From NCBI GenBank assembly GCA_030549495.1, contig JAUIRK010000987.1, positions 124,001 to 188,000 on the forward strand: 64,000 bases of DNA, in the 5' to 3' direction. A program made the position numbers and the translations under genes. Positions 46,601 to 58,969 of this stretch are shown one piece after another. The notes beneath the pieces were generated by a model. The model had not been told where the DNA came from. It did no database searches and worked only from the letters and a program-made list of their open reading frames with translations. The first letter of the stretch is position 1. Every line of letters starts with the position of its first letter. Source of the DNA: Nectonema munidae (Eukaryota > Nematomorpha > Nectonematoida > Nectonematidae).

Positions 46601-49600
46601 ATTTGAAAAGTTTTTTTTGGAAAGTTCATTGATAAATTGTTTGTTTGTAAAACAACATAACTTCAAGTATATCAAAGAAAGTTTGGAACCATTTGTACAA
46701 TAGTAATTCCTTAGAATTTAAAAGTGTTAATAAAATTTGTAAAGTTTTTTTTCGGAAAGTATAATTGATAAATTGTTTGTTTGTAAAAAACAGTAACTTC
46801 ACATAAAAAGCCAGAAGTTTGGAATCCATTTGTACAAACGACATCATATGTCCTTAGATTTGGAAAAGTGTTAATAAAATTTGAAAAGTTTTCTTTTGAG
46901 TATTGATAAATTGTTTGTTTGAAAAAACAGTAATTATCATATAAAAGCAAAGTTTGAAATCATTTCAATAGACCAATGTCCTTAGATTTGAAAGTGTTAA
47001 TAAACTTTGTAAAAGTTTTTTTTGATAATTGAAATTTGTTGAAAAAAAGAACTCACATATACCGAAAGTTTGGAACATTTGTACAATACCTTTCCTTAAA
47101 TTTGGAAAGTTTAATAAAAAGTTTTTTTTTGAGTATAATTGTAAATTTTTTGAAAAATAATAAGTATATAAAAGAAGTTTGAACTTGAAAAAAATTCTTA
47201 AATTTGAAAGTTTAATAAAATTTAAAGTTTTTTTGGAAGTTACATTGATAAAATTGTTTGTTTGTAAAACAACATGTAACTTCACCAGTATATCAAAGAG
47301 AAGTTTGGAAATTGCAATTTGTGACAATAGATATATGTCCTTAGAATTTGGAAAGTGTTAATAAACTTTGTAAAAGTTTTTTTTTTCGAAAGTATAATGA
47401 AAAATTTTTGTTTGTAAAAAACTAACTTCATAGATCAAAGCAGGAAGTTTGGAAACAATTTGTAATACATATATTCCTTAGAATTTAAAAGTGTTAATAA
47501 AATTTGGAAAAGTTTTTTCTTTTGGAAAGTTATAATTGAAAATTGTTTGTTTGTAAAAAAAGTAACACCAGTATATCAAAAGAAAGTTGGAATCCATTTG
47601 AAAAGAAATTCTTAATTTAAAGTTTAATAAATTTGAAAGTTTTTCTTAGTATATATTTTGTTTGAAAAAAGAATCAATAAGAAAGTTTGAACTTTACAAA
47701 CGCCATATGTCTTAAATTTGGAAAGTGTTAATAAAATTTGTAAAAGTTTTAAAGTTATTAAATTTTTTGAAAAATAAAATAAAAAAATTGAAATTTTAAA
47801 AAATTCTTAAATTTAAAAGTGTTAAAAAATTTGAAGTTTTTAAGTTATAATGATAATTGTTTGTTTGTAAAAAAAGTAACTCAAGAAAAAGAAAGTTTGG
47901 AATTGCCATTTTACAATAGATATATTCCTTAAATTTGGAAAAGTTTAATAAAATTTGGAAAAGTTTTTTTCGAAAGTAATTGATAAATTTTTGTTTGTAA
48001 AAAACATAACCACAGTATATAAAGCAAGTTTGGAATCATTTGTGACAATAGACATATTCTTAAATTTGGAAAAGTGTTAATAAAACTTGTAAAAGTTTTT
48101 CTTTTCGGAAGTTATAATTGATAATTGTTTGTTTGTAAACAACAGTAACTCATCAGTATATCCGCAAAAGCAGAAGTTTGGAAATGCCATTTGACAATAC
48201 CAATATGTCCTTAGAATTTGAAAAGTGTTAATAAAACTTTAAAATTTTTCTTTTGGAGAAGTTACAATTGATAAAATTGTTTGTTTGTAAAAAAATATTC
48301 ATCAGTATATCAAAGAAATTTGAAATCAATTTGTGACAAAACAATATGTCCTTAGAATTTGAAAAGTGTAATAAAATTTAAATTTTTTTTGAGAAGTATA
48401 ATTGATAAAATTGTTTGTTTGAAAAAAATGTAACTTCATCCATATATAAAAGAGGAAAGTTTGGAAATCAATTTGAAATAGAATATGTCCTTAGAATTTA
48501 AAGTGTTAATGAAAACTTTGTAAAAGTTTTTCTTTTGAGAAGTTATAATTGATAAAATTGTTTGTTTGTAAAACAACATGTAACTTCACAGTATATCGCA
48601 AAGCAGGAAAGTTTGGAAATTCAATTTGTGACAATACGAATATATGTCCTTAGAATTTGGAAAAGTGTTAATAAAACTTTAAATTTTTTCTTTTCGGAGA
48701 AGTTACAATTGATAAAATTGTTTGTTTGTAAAAAAATGTAACTTCATAGTATATCGAAAAGAGGAAAGTTTGAAATTGCAATTTGTGACAATAGAAATAT
48801 GTCCTTAGAATTTGGAAAAGTGTTAATGAAAACTTTGAAAAGCTTTTTCTTTTGGAGAAGTTATAATTGATGAAAATTGTTTGTTTGTAAAAAACATGTA
48901 ACTTCATCCAGTATATGGCAAAAGCAGGAAAGTTTGGAAATTGGCAATTTGTGACAATAGACATATATGTCCTTAGAATTTGGAAAAGTGTTAATGAAAA
49001 CTTTGGAAAGCTTTTTTTTTTCGGAGAAGTTATAATTGATGAAAATTGTTTGTTTGTAAAACAACATGTAACTTCATCCAGTATATGCCGCAAAAGAGGA
49101 AAGTTTGGAAATTGGCAATTTGTGACAATAGACATCATATGTCCTTAGAATTTGGAAAAGTGTTAATGAAAACTTTGGAAAAGTTTTTCTTTTCGGAGAA
49201 GTTACAATTGATGAACAATTGTTTGTTTGTAAAACAACATGTAACTTCATCAGTATATGGCAAAGCCAGGAAAGTTTGGAAATTGGCCAATTTGTGAAAT
49301 AGACATCATATGTCCTTAGAATTTGGAAAAGTGTTAATGAAAACTTTGGAAAAGCTTTTTTTCTTTTCGGAGAAGTTACAATTGATGAACAATTGTTTGT
49401 TTGTAAAACAACATGTAACTTCATCCAGTATATGCCGCAAAAGCCAGGAAAGTTTGGAAATTGGCCAATTTGTGACAATACGACATCATATGTCCTTAGA
49501 TCAGTTCCTTAAGTAGGAAGAGAAGATAGAGCACAAAAAATGTTGGATAGAACGTTGTATTGAAATTGACAGAGGCTTACCTCACAAAAAGTGATTCCAT

Positions 49601-52600
49601 CTTTTATAAAATTGACAAATTTATCGCCTTTGTATCAAAGTTATTTTGCCTTTTCAAAAGATAAAAATATTTTGCTCTTTTCTTACAAAGCCAAAGAGAA
49701 AAACATTTTTTTATCTTTTCTTCGATGCATGATAAATATGAAATTGAAGAACAAAACTCGAAGAAAAAGCCTGTTATTCTACACTACAACAGTCAAAAGG
49801 GAGGTGTTGATTGTTCTAATAGAAAATTTAGATATTTTTCAATCAAATCATCCACACAGAGATGGCCAATTTATGTTTTTAATAATTTCTCGGAAGATAA
49901 TAGATCTTTCCTGATCACTTTAGAGGAACAACTTTGTAAAGAAAGAAGACTGGAACCAAAATCGCCCACAAAAGATATAAATAAATGCACAATGAAAAAG
50001 AAAGCAAGGACCCTTTATGAAAAGAGTCCACTGTTCAGGACCCCTTATGAAATGAGTCCAATGTTCTGTATGTAAAAGTAATAAAAGTGGAAAAGCTGTA
50101 AAAAATAGTTTTTCGAAACATGTTCTAATTTCGTTTGTAATTACTGCTTATAGTAATTTTACACAATCTCAAATAATTTTTAACACGCGGTCAATTGACC
50201 CTTACTGGTATAAATAGGTATACGCACTCATCAATTTCACAAATCAAAGTCACATACCAACAAAATGCTATTTTATAATGAAAAATAAGTAAAAAATTTC
50301 TAAACGATCTTTTTCTGTCATTTCTTCTTAAATATGGAAAAGGGGTCAATCGCCCAAAAATTGGTTATGCCCGAAGCCCTTCTCATTTGAACGCAGCGTG
50401 TGTGCGTGAGGTATCGATGAAACGTGATGCATAAATATTCTGTACTGAACTCCATGCTTCCATACGATTTGCTGTTGGAAGAAATGCTGGGGCTCTTAGA
50501 AAAGGTAATAGCTTGTATTGATTTTATTCAACCTGATTGTTTATGAGTTGTAATATACCACTTTAAAATAAAGGCCATAACATGATAGGGTTTCTAATTT
50601 AAAGGATGCAAATTTATTTTTCTATAAACAATTCCTATTTTGAGGGATAAATAGAACTTTTAATAATAAAAGAGAGAATTGGCATTTGACAGAAAACACT
50701 TACGGTTTATTTTACGGTATGCACTTACGGTTGTTCTTTAAGGGAATAAAATTTCATCATAGGCAAATGAGAAAACCCTTTCCATATTTTTTCGTTTGGG
50801 GTACCTAACAAGTCTATGAGTAGGTTTATTTGATGTATTTCAGACTTTCCAGGAAAAAGAGGTTTGTGGTCAAGAAGTTCACCAAAAATACAGCCACTAG
50901 ACCTGAAATATGGTATTTCAAATGGAAGAATCAAAAAACAGGCATTGAATAAAGGATAAATAATAATTACCACATATCAAGTGAAGGAGTTTGGACTTCA
51001 ATTGCGAAAAGGATTTCAGGAGCACGATACCAAATAGTGCAAATTCCTGGCGTGTAAGAAGCGCTGGTCAAATCCAAAAATCTTGCCAAGCCAAAATCCG
51101 CTATTTAAATCAAGTTAACGAAATTATTAAAAAAACAAACTAATTAAAAGAGTCGGATTTTGGTTTCAGGAGTAGGGTTGGTCCATATTAAAACCAAACT
51201 AAGAATAAATAAATATTTTGCTTTTTATGTATATAATTCAGATTTTATGAATAAAATCTATCTTTAATTAAAAAATTTTGAGGATACTTTTAAATTTTAC
51301 AATTTTACTTTCTTTTTATTCTTTGTTCCATTATATTTTCATCCCAACTAGCAAAAAAGTGAATAAACGTATGGAGGAGAGAGTGATTTGGTACTAAAGC
51401 ACTCATCTAAATTTGATTCAGTATTATTATTATTTCCTTATTAATTCTTTTCCTAACGCAGATGTATGTACAATTGTTGAACAGATTTGCAATTAACTTA
51501 ATTGATGAAAAAATCCATCACTAGAAAGTCATAGGTTAATTATTTGTTGAGCTCAATATTTTAGCAAAATTTGTAAATAGCAATATTTTTCAAAGTAAAA
51601 TCATAGTATATTTTCAAAGTAAATTAGAGCTAATGACCTGTTCTAACAAATGTTTTTTTATACAAATTAGCTCTTTTTGTTTCCAAAGCGCAGTTCAAAA
51701 AATACTTTGCTTCCGAAACAAAAAGAGGTCATTTGTATATCCATAACATTACTTTAAAAAACATTGGTTAGAACAGTTCATTAGCTCTCATTTACTTTGA
51801 AAAATATGCTATTTACACATTTTGCTAAAATATTAACCTCAGCTTTCCACTGCAATAAATGTCTATATAAAAGGAAATGTCTTTTGCAGTTGCGAGTCAA
51901 AAAATCATACAGTCGACTGTTATTTTCCTCTATCCTCTTTTTTAAAAGAAGTTTATCAAAGATGAAAATAATTCAAATATCTCTTATGCTACTTGCCATC
52001 ACCACACGCCCAAGGGTTGCTATTTTATGAAACTGCAGTACACTATTATAACTCAATGCAGATTGTTTATTGATTCATTGAAAAATAAGTGTTAATGTTT
52101 TTGGCTAAATAATGAAAATTAAAAACCGCCAATTCCTGTTCCTTATCCACCACAAACGAAAGAAGCATTTAAAAACTTGAAACAGATGTCAAAGTGCGTA
52201 AATTACAAAAATCATAAATAGAAAATTTGTGCAGATTTGAAATATTTTGCTCTGGTTTACATACAGAATCATTAGTTGAATCAAATAAAATACTTTTACC
52301 ACGTTTACACATGAACTTCGAATAGAGAAGAATTTTATTGAAGCAATGAACAAAGGCGATGATGGATTTAAATACCTAGAAGTAACATTTCCGTGTAGTA
52401 AATCTTATTTCTGCAAAAAAAAGAATGAGATCAATATGTTTCTCAAAATGCATTTTTTGGATTGGCCTATTGATTTTTTCGACAAAACTACTCCGAATCT
52501 GGTACTTGCAAAAATGCGACTCTTTGGTTAGTTTTCAAAAAATCTTTTGATTGTAAAAAAGCTCCAATTGTGAAAGAGATAAATCGCAAGCATGCCACGT

Positions 52601-55600
52601 CAAGCAAAATGTATTCATGATATTTGAATACTGTACCATGTAATGATTCCACAGTTTACTCGGTCATCAAATTTGGGAAAATTTAAGGCAAACGTGTTCT
52701 CAAGAGATACATAATGAACGAGAAATAAACTTAGAAGTTCGTTTAGCTATGAGTTTGTTCAATAAAATATTTTATTCAATCTCTTATGAATAGAGACTTC
52801 TCTATGAATGGTGCAAAGGCATAAGATTAGAAAAAGTAGATGCAAGGCTGTTTGGAAAATATTTTCTTAATCATTCAAGATGTTTGACTCCTGCAATCAG
52901 ATTTCTTTGATTACACTCATGAAACAAAAAGCCAAGTAACTTGTGTATCATATTGTTTAAGTTTACGCTTTCATGGTTTTCAAAATTGCACGATTAATCT
53001 GCGATTCTTTTTTCTTCTATCAACCGATTAGAACTTATTCCTTCTGCTGATGCAAAAAAAGTCGCTAAACAAAATTTACAAGATAATGCTGCGTTTACTG
53101 CCTGACAGTTCCCTTTATGCGATGAATAAAAATAAAGATGTCCAAATAAAAAACCTAGGACTCGAAAGACATCTTAATCTTAGACACAAATAACTTTGAA
53201 ATACATTAGAACAATATTTATTTTAAGAACTTAAAAGTGAAAAAACCGCAAATAAATTGGAATGCTAAATAATGGAACTTACCTCACTTTGATCTTACCT
53301 CACTCCTTTATTAGAACCACCTACTTACTATACAACAGATTTCTGAAGAAGAATTACAAGTGAAACTAATTTAATGACATTTTGAGATCAAGAGTCAAAT
53401 AAAAGCTCAACTTTTCTGCTTGACCTTTTACAAAAAGTGGGTAATTTTAAAGTAGTAGACCATTTTTTGTTTTCAATGATACCAAATTTATTATTGTAAC
53501 TGTCACCGTTGCTGAGATTTTCACATGGAACTACTCAGATTTTTGAAAAGTGGCCCTTTTGACTTTACTTTCATGGCTCATATCTAACAAGTCGCTTTAC
53601 ATACATAAAGAGCAGGGATAAACACTATTAAATTTGTCTCAACATTTTTTATATTTATATTTATGGAATAGTGACCCTATAATGGCATGTTTAAAATAAA
53701 ACGTTTTATTTTCTTGGCTCGGACATAAGCTGCCGCCTGCTCTAAATTCAAAATTTTAACATTCGAATAAAATTCTCCGTTTTTTCAAAAAATTGCATGA
53801 GCCAGCAAAATTAGTCAAAAAGATGAAATTATAGTCATTGATAACAAACGCGCTAAAAAAATAACGTGAACTTTTCCAACATTCAGAATAATATAAGTTA
53901 TAGTTATCATTAACTCATTTTGAGATGTGGTAATTTTAGTCAAAATTATTAGATAAAGTTTACTACTATAAAACTTATGTATATTCCTAGCAGGGGCGCA
54001 CATCCGGGGGCGAAAATGACCTTCGCCCCCCCCCCTCCCCAATAATATTCTATAAGTAAGAGTTGCTGCTTGTTTATAAAACATGTATGATGACCGCATT
54101 ATAGAATAATGATCATTCGAATACATGATAATGTAAGATAAGAGAATAAAAGAGGGAATGCAGACTTTCGAATCAAACATCAGTCATGCCAAACTGCTCT
54201 GAAATTCCTATCAAACATATTTTACAGACGATGCGTGAGAGCTATATATAATAATAATAATCCATTGCTTCAATATGCACACAATAAGTAAGCAATGCTT
54301 ATCACAGTGTCTCCTCCTTGTAGTATTTTTGAGCAAACATTGATGATCCACTAGATTTTCTCATCTTCTGTCACAGTGATTCTATTTCTCTTTCTGTCTC
54401 CTCTGTTTTTCTCTTCCGCTTTCTCTGCTAAAACTCAATCATTCACTCAAGCTCTCTTCTTTCACTCAAGCTCTCTTCTCTTGTTTAGCTCTCCTATCTC
54501 ATTCAGCTCTCTTCTCTCCAGTGACGTAGCTAGGCTGGGGCATGAGGGGCCGTGCCCACTCTCCTATCTACCTCATGGTGCCCCCTTGCACCTTATGCGA
54601 TATCAGTTTTCGAAAATTTCTCCAATGAAAGGATCAAGAAAGTATAAATAATGTTGCTCAAGTTATTTGTTTTTTTAATTGTAACCCCCACTCCCTTCCC
54701 TATCAACTTTTTTCTGGCTAAGCCACTGCTTCTGTCTAATTTGCATTTAGAGTTAAATTAAAATAGTTTTCAATCGTTACAATTTTATATCAATGAATAT
54801 TGTTAAACTCGCGCTAAGAATTTTTTTTCAACAAAGGTCACTTAATCTTTATCACTACGTTTGCTACATTTTGTAACATTCGAAAACTTTAATTTTTTTC
54901 AATAGTTTGATTATTATAATAAAAATATAATATCGAAACAAAATGTTTCAGTTGTTAAAAATGTACTTGATTTATTTATGACAGCTGTCAGAATTTTATT
55001 TGTGGACAAAAATATTCAAAAAAACGCAATGATTTTCTTTTCTCGTATACTTTGATTTATGTTAGTTTAAATAATTTTTTAATGATTTTGTGTTTTTAGA
55101 CTTAAATAATTTTATAAAATGTTATTAAATTACCATTTTTGTATACTATGATTCTTTACAATATTTAAAAACACAAGTGCTACCAAATCTTTAGTTAGCT
55201 ACTTAAGCGTTGGCTTTTGCTGCTTATAAAAACTTGAAAATACCAAATAAACTCTCATTCTTTATGCCTCCTGAAATTATTTTGATCAACCAACCTGTCA
55301 TGCCACCCATAGAGTATGCTGTAGGAGGGTACGTCAAATTAGTTTTCAAAAAATTTAAGTTATGCTGTAAAATTTTTTAGTTTTTGTTGAAGCTCTATAA
55401 CTTTTTCTGACTTTTTTTTCCTTAAAAGTTATTATAAAAGTCAAATCATTGCAAAATTTTAAAAGTTATTTTACTTTTTGTAGATTTTTGTAGCTTGCAC
55501 CAATTTAGCTTTTAACCTATTTTTAAATGATGCTGAGAAAAATGAAATAATGTAATCTTAATTTATTGTTTTATTTTTGTTTGCACAATTATAACTTCAT

Positions 55601-56901
55601 TTTATACCCTTGCCCCTGAATCAATCACATTTTTTTCATATAAACATCGCAGGGTGTCTACTAGATACTTTGCCTCCAGACTACATTCACTCATATAAAA
55701 CTATCTAACCTTCAGTTATTTGTTTTAGGTTGTTTTCTCTATGAATCGTTTCATCAATTCCAGTAAGGTGCCTGATAGACTACTTCATTTTCAAATGAAA
55801 AGCTTATTGCCCCCCCCCCCCGAACAATTTTGGATTTTTTAAACTAGTGTATATGCAATATGCAAATTAATTAAAATATTTTCGCTAGAAGTATAGTATT
55901 TAAATTCACCCATTTTGTAAAAAAATATAAAGTAGTCTTATAAATTTAGGTATGCGCTGAATACACTCTATTTTAAAGGATTGCTTGAATATTTGGTCTC
56001 CCGTGGTATTTCCAGAACACTAATTTTGAAAATTGCAACAAAAAAATTTCGCCCTCAATAATTTTGAGGATGTGCGCCCCTGATTCCTAGATATATAAAA
56101 ATTACTTTTCTTTTTAGTTTAATAATTTCTTATGATCCATATCTAGGAATATGGTAGTAACATGGAATTAGTTATAGTAAATAAAATTATCAGATAATGT
56201 CGCAAATTTTCATCGTTTTGAAGTTGCGAAAGATAATGCTGAAAATTATTTCCTCTCCTGTCGAAGATCTTCTCAAGGTTTTAAATGAAGGGGAGTGAAA
56301 ACTACAAATGTGGGAAAGTGAAAATGAAATTAATACGTGCCGATTTTAAGGGCGCCCTTATTATTGAGAAGTAGGTTGGAAACCTTTAGATCACGATGTA
56401 TGATTTGGTTTTGATGAAGGTATGCGAGACCTTTAAAGAGTTGAAGCATCAAACACTTAACCTAGAAACAACGGGTGAGAAATAAAAAAGCACAGAATGA
56501 AAGAAAACCTCTGCTTCGTTGAAAGAAAAAGAAATATTGTCAAGAAGACTCGAAAGATCGTGTTCGCAATACTCAAGTATCAGGTAAATTCTAAACAGAG
56601 TATTATATTATTATACGTAAAAATGGAAACGGAATAAGCTAGGAGCTTACCGAAACAACTCATTTCCAAAGACGATTTCTCTGAGTGAAATGATGTTAGG
56701 GTGGGAGCATGACTGCAGTATTTGTATTTCGCGCAGAGCAGTCAATGGAACTCCGTGTTCAGCTTCGATTTTCACTTTTTTACTCGCAACAATGCTACCT
56801 TCTTTTTTATCCAGCATTCGAAAAACAGTACCAAATGATCCTTTGCCAACTTCATTCAGCATTTTGAAATCACTTATACTTTTTCTTTCGCTCAATTTTT
56901 T
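43691..56901 (-). CDS. Cdk10: CDK10 (PISSLRE-type cyclin-dependent kinase), 7 visible exons
   Basis: CDK10 is a Ser/Thr kinase that partners cyclin M in animals. Minus-strand exons in transcript order: 56901-56651, 56590-56509, 56461-56341, 51100-50971, 50902-50729, 43945-43856, 43799-43691. They sum to 957 nt (318 aa plus stop) with consistent phases. Motifs: glycine loop [14 protein letters not shown] (Lys), C-helix PLTALRE (PISSLRE in human CDK10), EYCEHDL, catalytic [46 protein letters not shown] and [15 protein letters not shown] near the C-terminus. The first exon has no ATG and an in-frame stop lies just before its acceptor (TTTCATTTAG at 56902), so an initiating exon lies further upstream. 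The exon ending at 56341 must use a GC donor to keep DFGLAR in frame. The two largest introns (5.2 and 6.8 kb) are full of repeats. The stop codon overlaps AATAAA. Confidence 0.92.
45300..50075 (+). mobile_element. piggyBac-type element containing a satellite expansion
   Basis: It lies antisense inside a CDK10 intron. The N-terminal part near 45345-45530 encodes [15 protein letters not shown], then [12 protein letters not shown] with a frame change between. The DDE core follows as the tandem array (45531-49500). The C-terminal part at 49780-49905 encodes [15 protein letters not shown] (third catalytic Asp) and [15 protein letters not shown]-flanked termini were not located. It is dead as a transposase because the core is multiplied and the flanking frames are broken. 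Confidence 0.7.
45531..49500 (+). repeat. 180-bp satellite made from the piggyBac catalytic core, about 27 units
   Basis: The intact unit is exactly 180 bp (60 codons), best seen at 46061-46240, 46241-46420 and 46421-46560. In the transposase frame each unit encodes [26 protein letters not shown] and [12 protein letters not shown], that is, the first and second catalytic Asp motifs of piggyBac. Units remain in frame with one another, so frames run over four or more units, and the antisense strand is also open. Unit length falls from 180 to about 100-145 bp near 47000-48000 and returns to about 172-180 by 49300. The shortening comes from many small losses, mostly of G and C. Confidence 0.9.
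52320..52540 (+). pseudogene. Fragment of the uncharacterised multicopy family (second locus)
   Basis: The open frame has [20 protein letters not shown] and [13 protein letters not shown], preceded in another frame (from about 52285) by [10 protein letters not shown]. These match the order of motifs in the family seen at 5060-5954 (PPLHIKLGLIKEFVKALDKK). The copy is degraded and lies in a CDK10 intron. Confidence 0.4.
53991..54050. mobile_element. MITE, CAGGGGCGCACATCC family, left-end fragment
   Basis: The terminus CAGGGGCGCACATCCGG is followed by a poly-C run and CCCCAATAAT, as in copy A. The rest of the element is missing. Confidence 0.6.
54360..54518. repeat. CT-rich tract with short tandem repeat
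   Basis: A strongly pyrimidine-rich region on the plus strand, with CACTCAAGCTCTCTTCT repeated directly and further AGCTCTC words. It is polypurine on the CDK10 sense strand. It ends where the hAT MITE begins. Confidence 0.65.
54519..54728. mobile_element. hAT MITE (CAGTGACGTAGCTAGG ends), 210 bp
   Basis: It starts CAGTGACGTAGCTAGGC and ends GGCTAAGCCACTG. It is flanked by CTTCTCTC (54511-54518) and CTTCTGTC (54729-54736), a 7/8 target duplication. The interior has GGGGC and GCCCCC blocks and no genes. The ends resemble the hAT terminus at 22084. Confidence 0.8.
55288..55480. repeat. Dispersed repeat without the MITE (empty site)
   Basis: It matches 33765-33795 plus 34011-34150 but lacks the 215-bp MITE, so it shows the arrangement before that insertion. 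Confidence 0.65.
55751..56082. mobile_element. MITE, GATGTGCGCCCCTG family, left-variant copy
   Basis: The right end GGATGTGCGCCCCTG and the interior match copies A and B, but the left part begins with CATCAATTCCAGTAAGG-type sequence shared only with 60508-60855. It lies in a CDK10 intron. Confidence 0.65.
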
Positions 56902-57389
56902 CTAAATGAAAGCCTATTTTTATTTTATTTATTTCAATGCTATGACTATTAAATAATAAAATTGTAAGCAACTTGCTCTGCGGCTTAGGCTTCTAATCAG
57001 AAGAATTAGAAAATCTAGCATGTTTAGAAGGTAAGAAATTATTTCTTAGGCTAAATTTTACTGTTATTTTTTAATATTCTTTTTATTTAAAATAACTAGA
57101 TTAAACTATTTTTATAATTATTTACTGTTCTATCAATAAAATAATTTTAAAAATGAACATTTAAAAATTTCTATCATACTAAACATATCAAAAAAACTTA
57201 AAATAGGAAAATAAAAATACAAATTTATATTAAAAAACGCCACGATACAGTGAAAACGAGAAAATTGAACAGCGACATTGATAAAGAAGGCTGACTGTAC
57301 ATATATCATCTAAAACAACACTAAAGTTACCTTATATCTCTTAAAAAAATTAAAAGAAATAAAAAAGTATGTTTACATTTAGTAGCGAC

Positions 57390-57480
57390 CAGGAATTTGA
57401 ACCAACGAACCCGAAAATTTTCAGTATTGCGGATGACAATATTCATTTAGATTACACACAGTTCTAGCTAACTATTTAAA
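57390..57480 (-). repeat. Possible degenerate tRNA-derived SINE head
   Basis: On the minus strand TAGCTAGAACTG (A-box-like) is followed by GGTTCAAATTCC (B-box-like, one base longer than consensus) and CTGGTCGCTAC. Spacing is about 60 nt, longer than usual. Weak evidence. Confidence 0.3.
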
Positions 57481-58129
57481 TTAAATTATTAAATTTTTAT
57501 ATCCAGAAAATAAAAAATGAAATATTAAAATATTGAATTTCTTGCGATCCAAAAATTAAAAAAAGAATTTAAATTTTTTCAAATTATAAACAATGCACTT
57601 ACACATTAAATTTCGATTTTTGTTTGAAAACACTTCTCACAACAACCCTTTTCTTTATCTATATTTAGCCGCAAAATGAGATAAATTCTAAAAGGATTTT
57701 ACATATATGATTCTCAAAATAGAAAGGCATTTTCAATAGTCCATGTTTAAATTGGGTGTGATAAGGAGGTGATTACTTTTAATGAAAAATATCTTATCTT
57801 GAAATAGTTATCACAAAAATGTTCGTTTATTTTTTTGCCTATACAGAGGTGTGCGTGCCATTGTATATTTGTCTGGATGCCAAACTAGGCACGTCTGTCA
57901 TAGGTTGACGATCCCTTAACTAGGGATTGAGAGGCTGTTCCAAGGGGACCGAGAATAGAATCACTATGTGGAGTGTTTTGGGTAACATATTGCGATCTTT
58001 GCCAATAAGACACATTAAAAAAATAAATAATTTAGTCTTAGAATCGAGTTTACCTATTTTTACCTTTTTATTACTTTTTAGGCCTGATTTTATGGATGTA
58101 AACGTGCATTTTCTTAATGGTTTAAAAAA

Positions 58130-58620
58130 TGAAACATGACGACTGGTACTTGAAATTTGGTTTTACTGCATTAACATCTGGTAAGGAAGAGAAATCTAAG
58201 TGTCTTTTGTGTTCTAAAATTTATCCTTTAAAAATAATTTAAAAAATACTATCGATATATCAAAAATCCGTTTATAATCCCCAATAGTTATCTACCCTGA
58301 AAATATTTCTTACTTGACTAAGAAATTATTGATTGGATTAATAATTGAGGAGGTACAAAACATGTTTATCGTGAAATGTCTTTAGCGATTAAAATGAGAC
58401 AGTCCAATGCTGATGTTTCAAAGATGACTCTAAAAGTTCCGATTCGATTTGCCACTACATATGAGCCTGAGCAAGCATTTTACATGCTACACACCATTAA
58501 AACCAAAGCTTGAAACAGATTGGAAATGAGTAATGAAATAAGAATTTCATTGGCCAAAACGCAGGCAAAATTACACAACCTGGTTTAGATAAAGCAGATG
58601 CATCGATTACATCCACATTG
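58130..58620 (+). pseudogene. ZBED/SCAND3-like hAT remnant
   Basis: It begins with HDDWYLKFGFTALTSG followed by KCLLCSKIYP, the N-terminal BED-finger start of ZBED5/SCAND3-type hAT proteins. Frames broken by several stops lead to RLEMSNEIRISLAKTQAKI, the typical end of that family. The two ends are joined by only about 350 bp of decayed sequence, so most of the transposase is deleted. A possible terminus, GTGTGCGTGCCAT, lies near 57849. Confidence 0.55.
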
Positions 58621-58734
58621 ATACGAATATTGAGACAATTTTTGAATAAACAATTATATCAATTTTTTTAGTACAATAGTTTATATGCTGATCTATTTTT
58701 TAAAATGAGAGACCCGAGCTATTAAAAAATTATA

Positions 58735-58965
58735 AAGAGACCGCCTCACCGAAATTTTTTACAAAGTTTATGAACAACTATTCTAAAAAGAGAACAAAAC
58801 CATTCATATATGATAGATTACTACTCATCGGATGTAATTAAGCCTATATTCCTCCTTATTGTCATTTACCAGTTATTGAAAACGATGGTCACAAGTGCCC
58901 TTTCTATCGCTAGGTATGACATACTCTAATCGAGTGAAGGTTATATACAACTCTAAAAATGATAT
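58735..58965. repeat. Dispersed repeat, copy 2
   Basis: Partner of 15570-15830. Same orientation, unknown family. Confidence 0.6.
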
Positions 58966-58969
58966 AAAT

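Noticed and set aside
45531-49500. CRISPR-like direct repeat array
   Set aside because: The units are 180-bp head-to-tail copies with no unique spacers, derived from a transposase, in an animal genome.
50385-50530. GC-richer plus-strand segment with open frames ([16 protein letters not shown] or similar)
   Set aside because: Two competing frames, no recognised motif and no convincing acceptor. Insufficient support for an exon.
54376-54651. 91-codon Ser/Leu/Phe-rich frame
   Set aside because: It spans the CT-rich tract and runs into a hAT MITE, so it is a composition artefact.
56996-57030. tRNA-Arg-like anticodon arm (CTTCTAATCAGAAG)
   Set aside because: Only this arm resembles a tRNA. D and T arms are absent.
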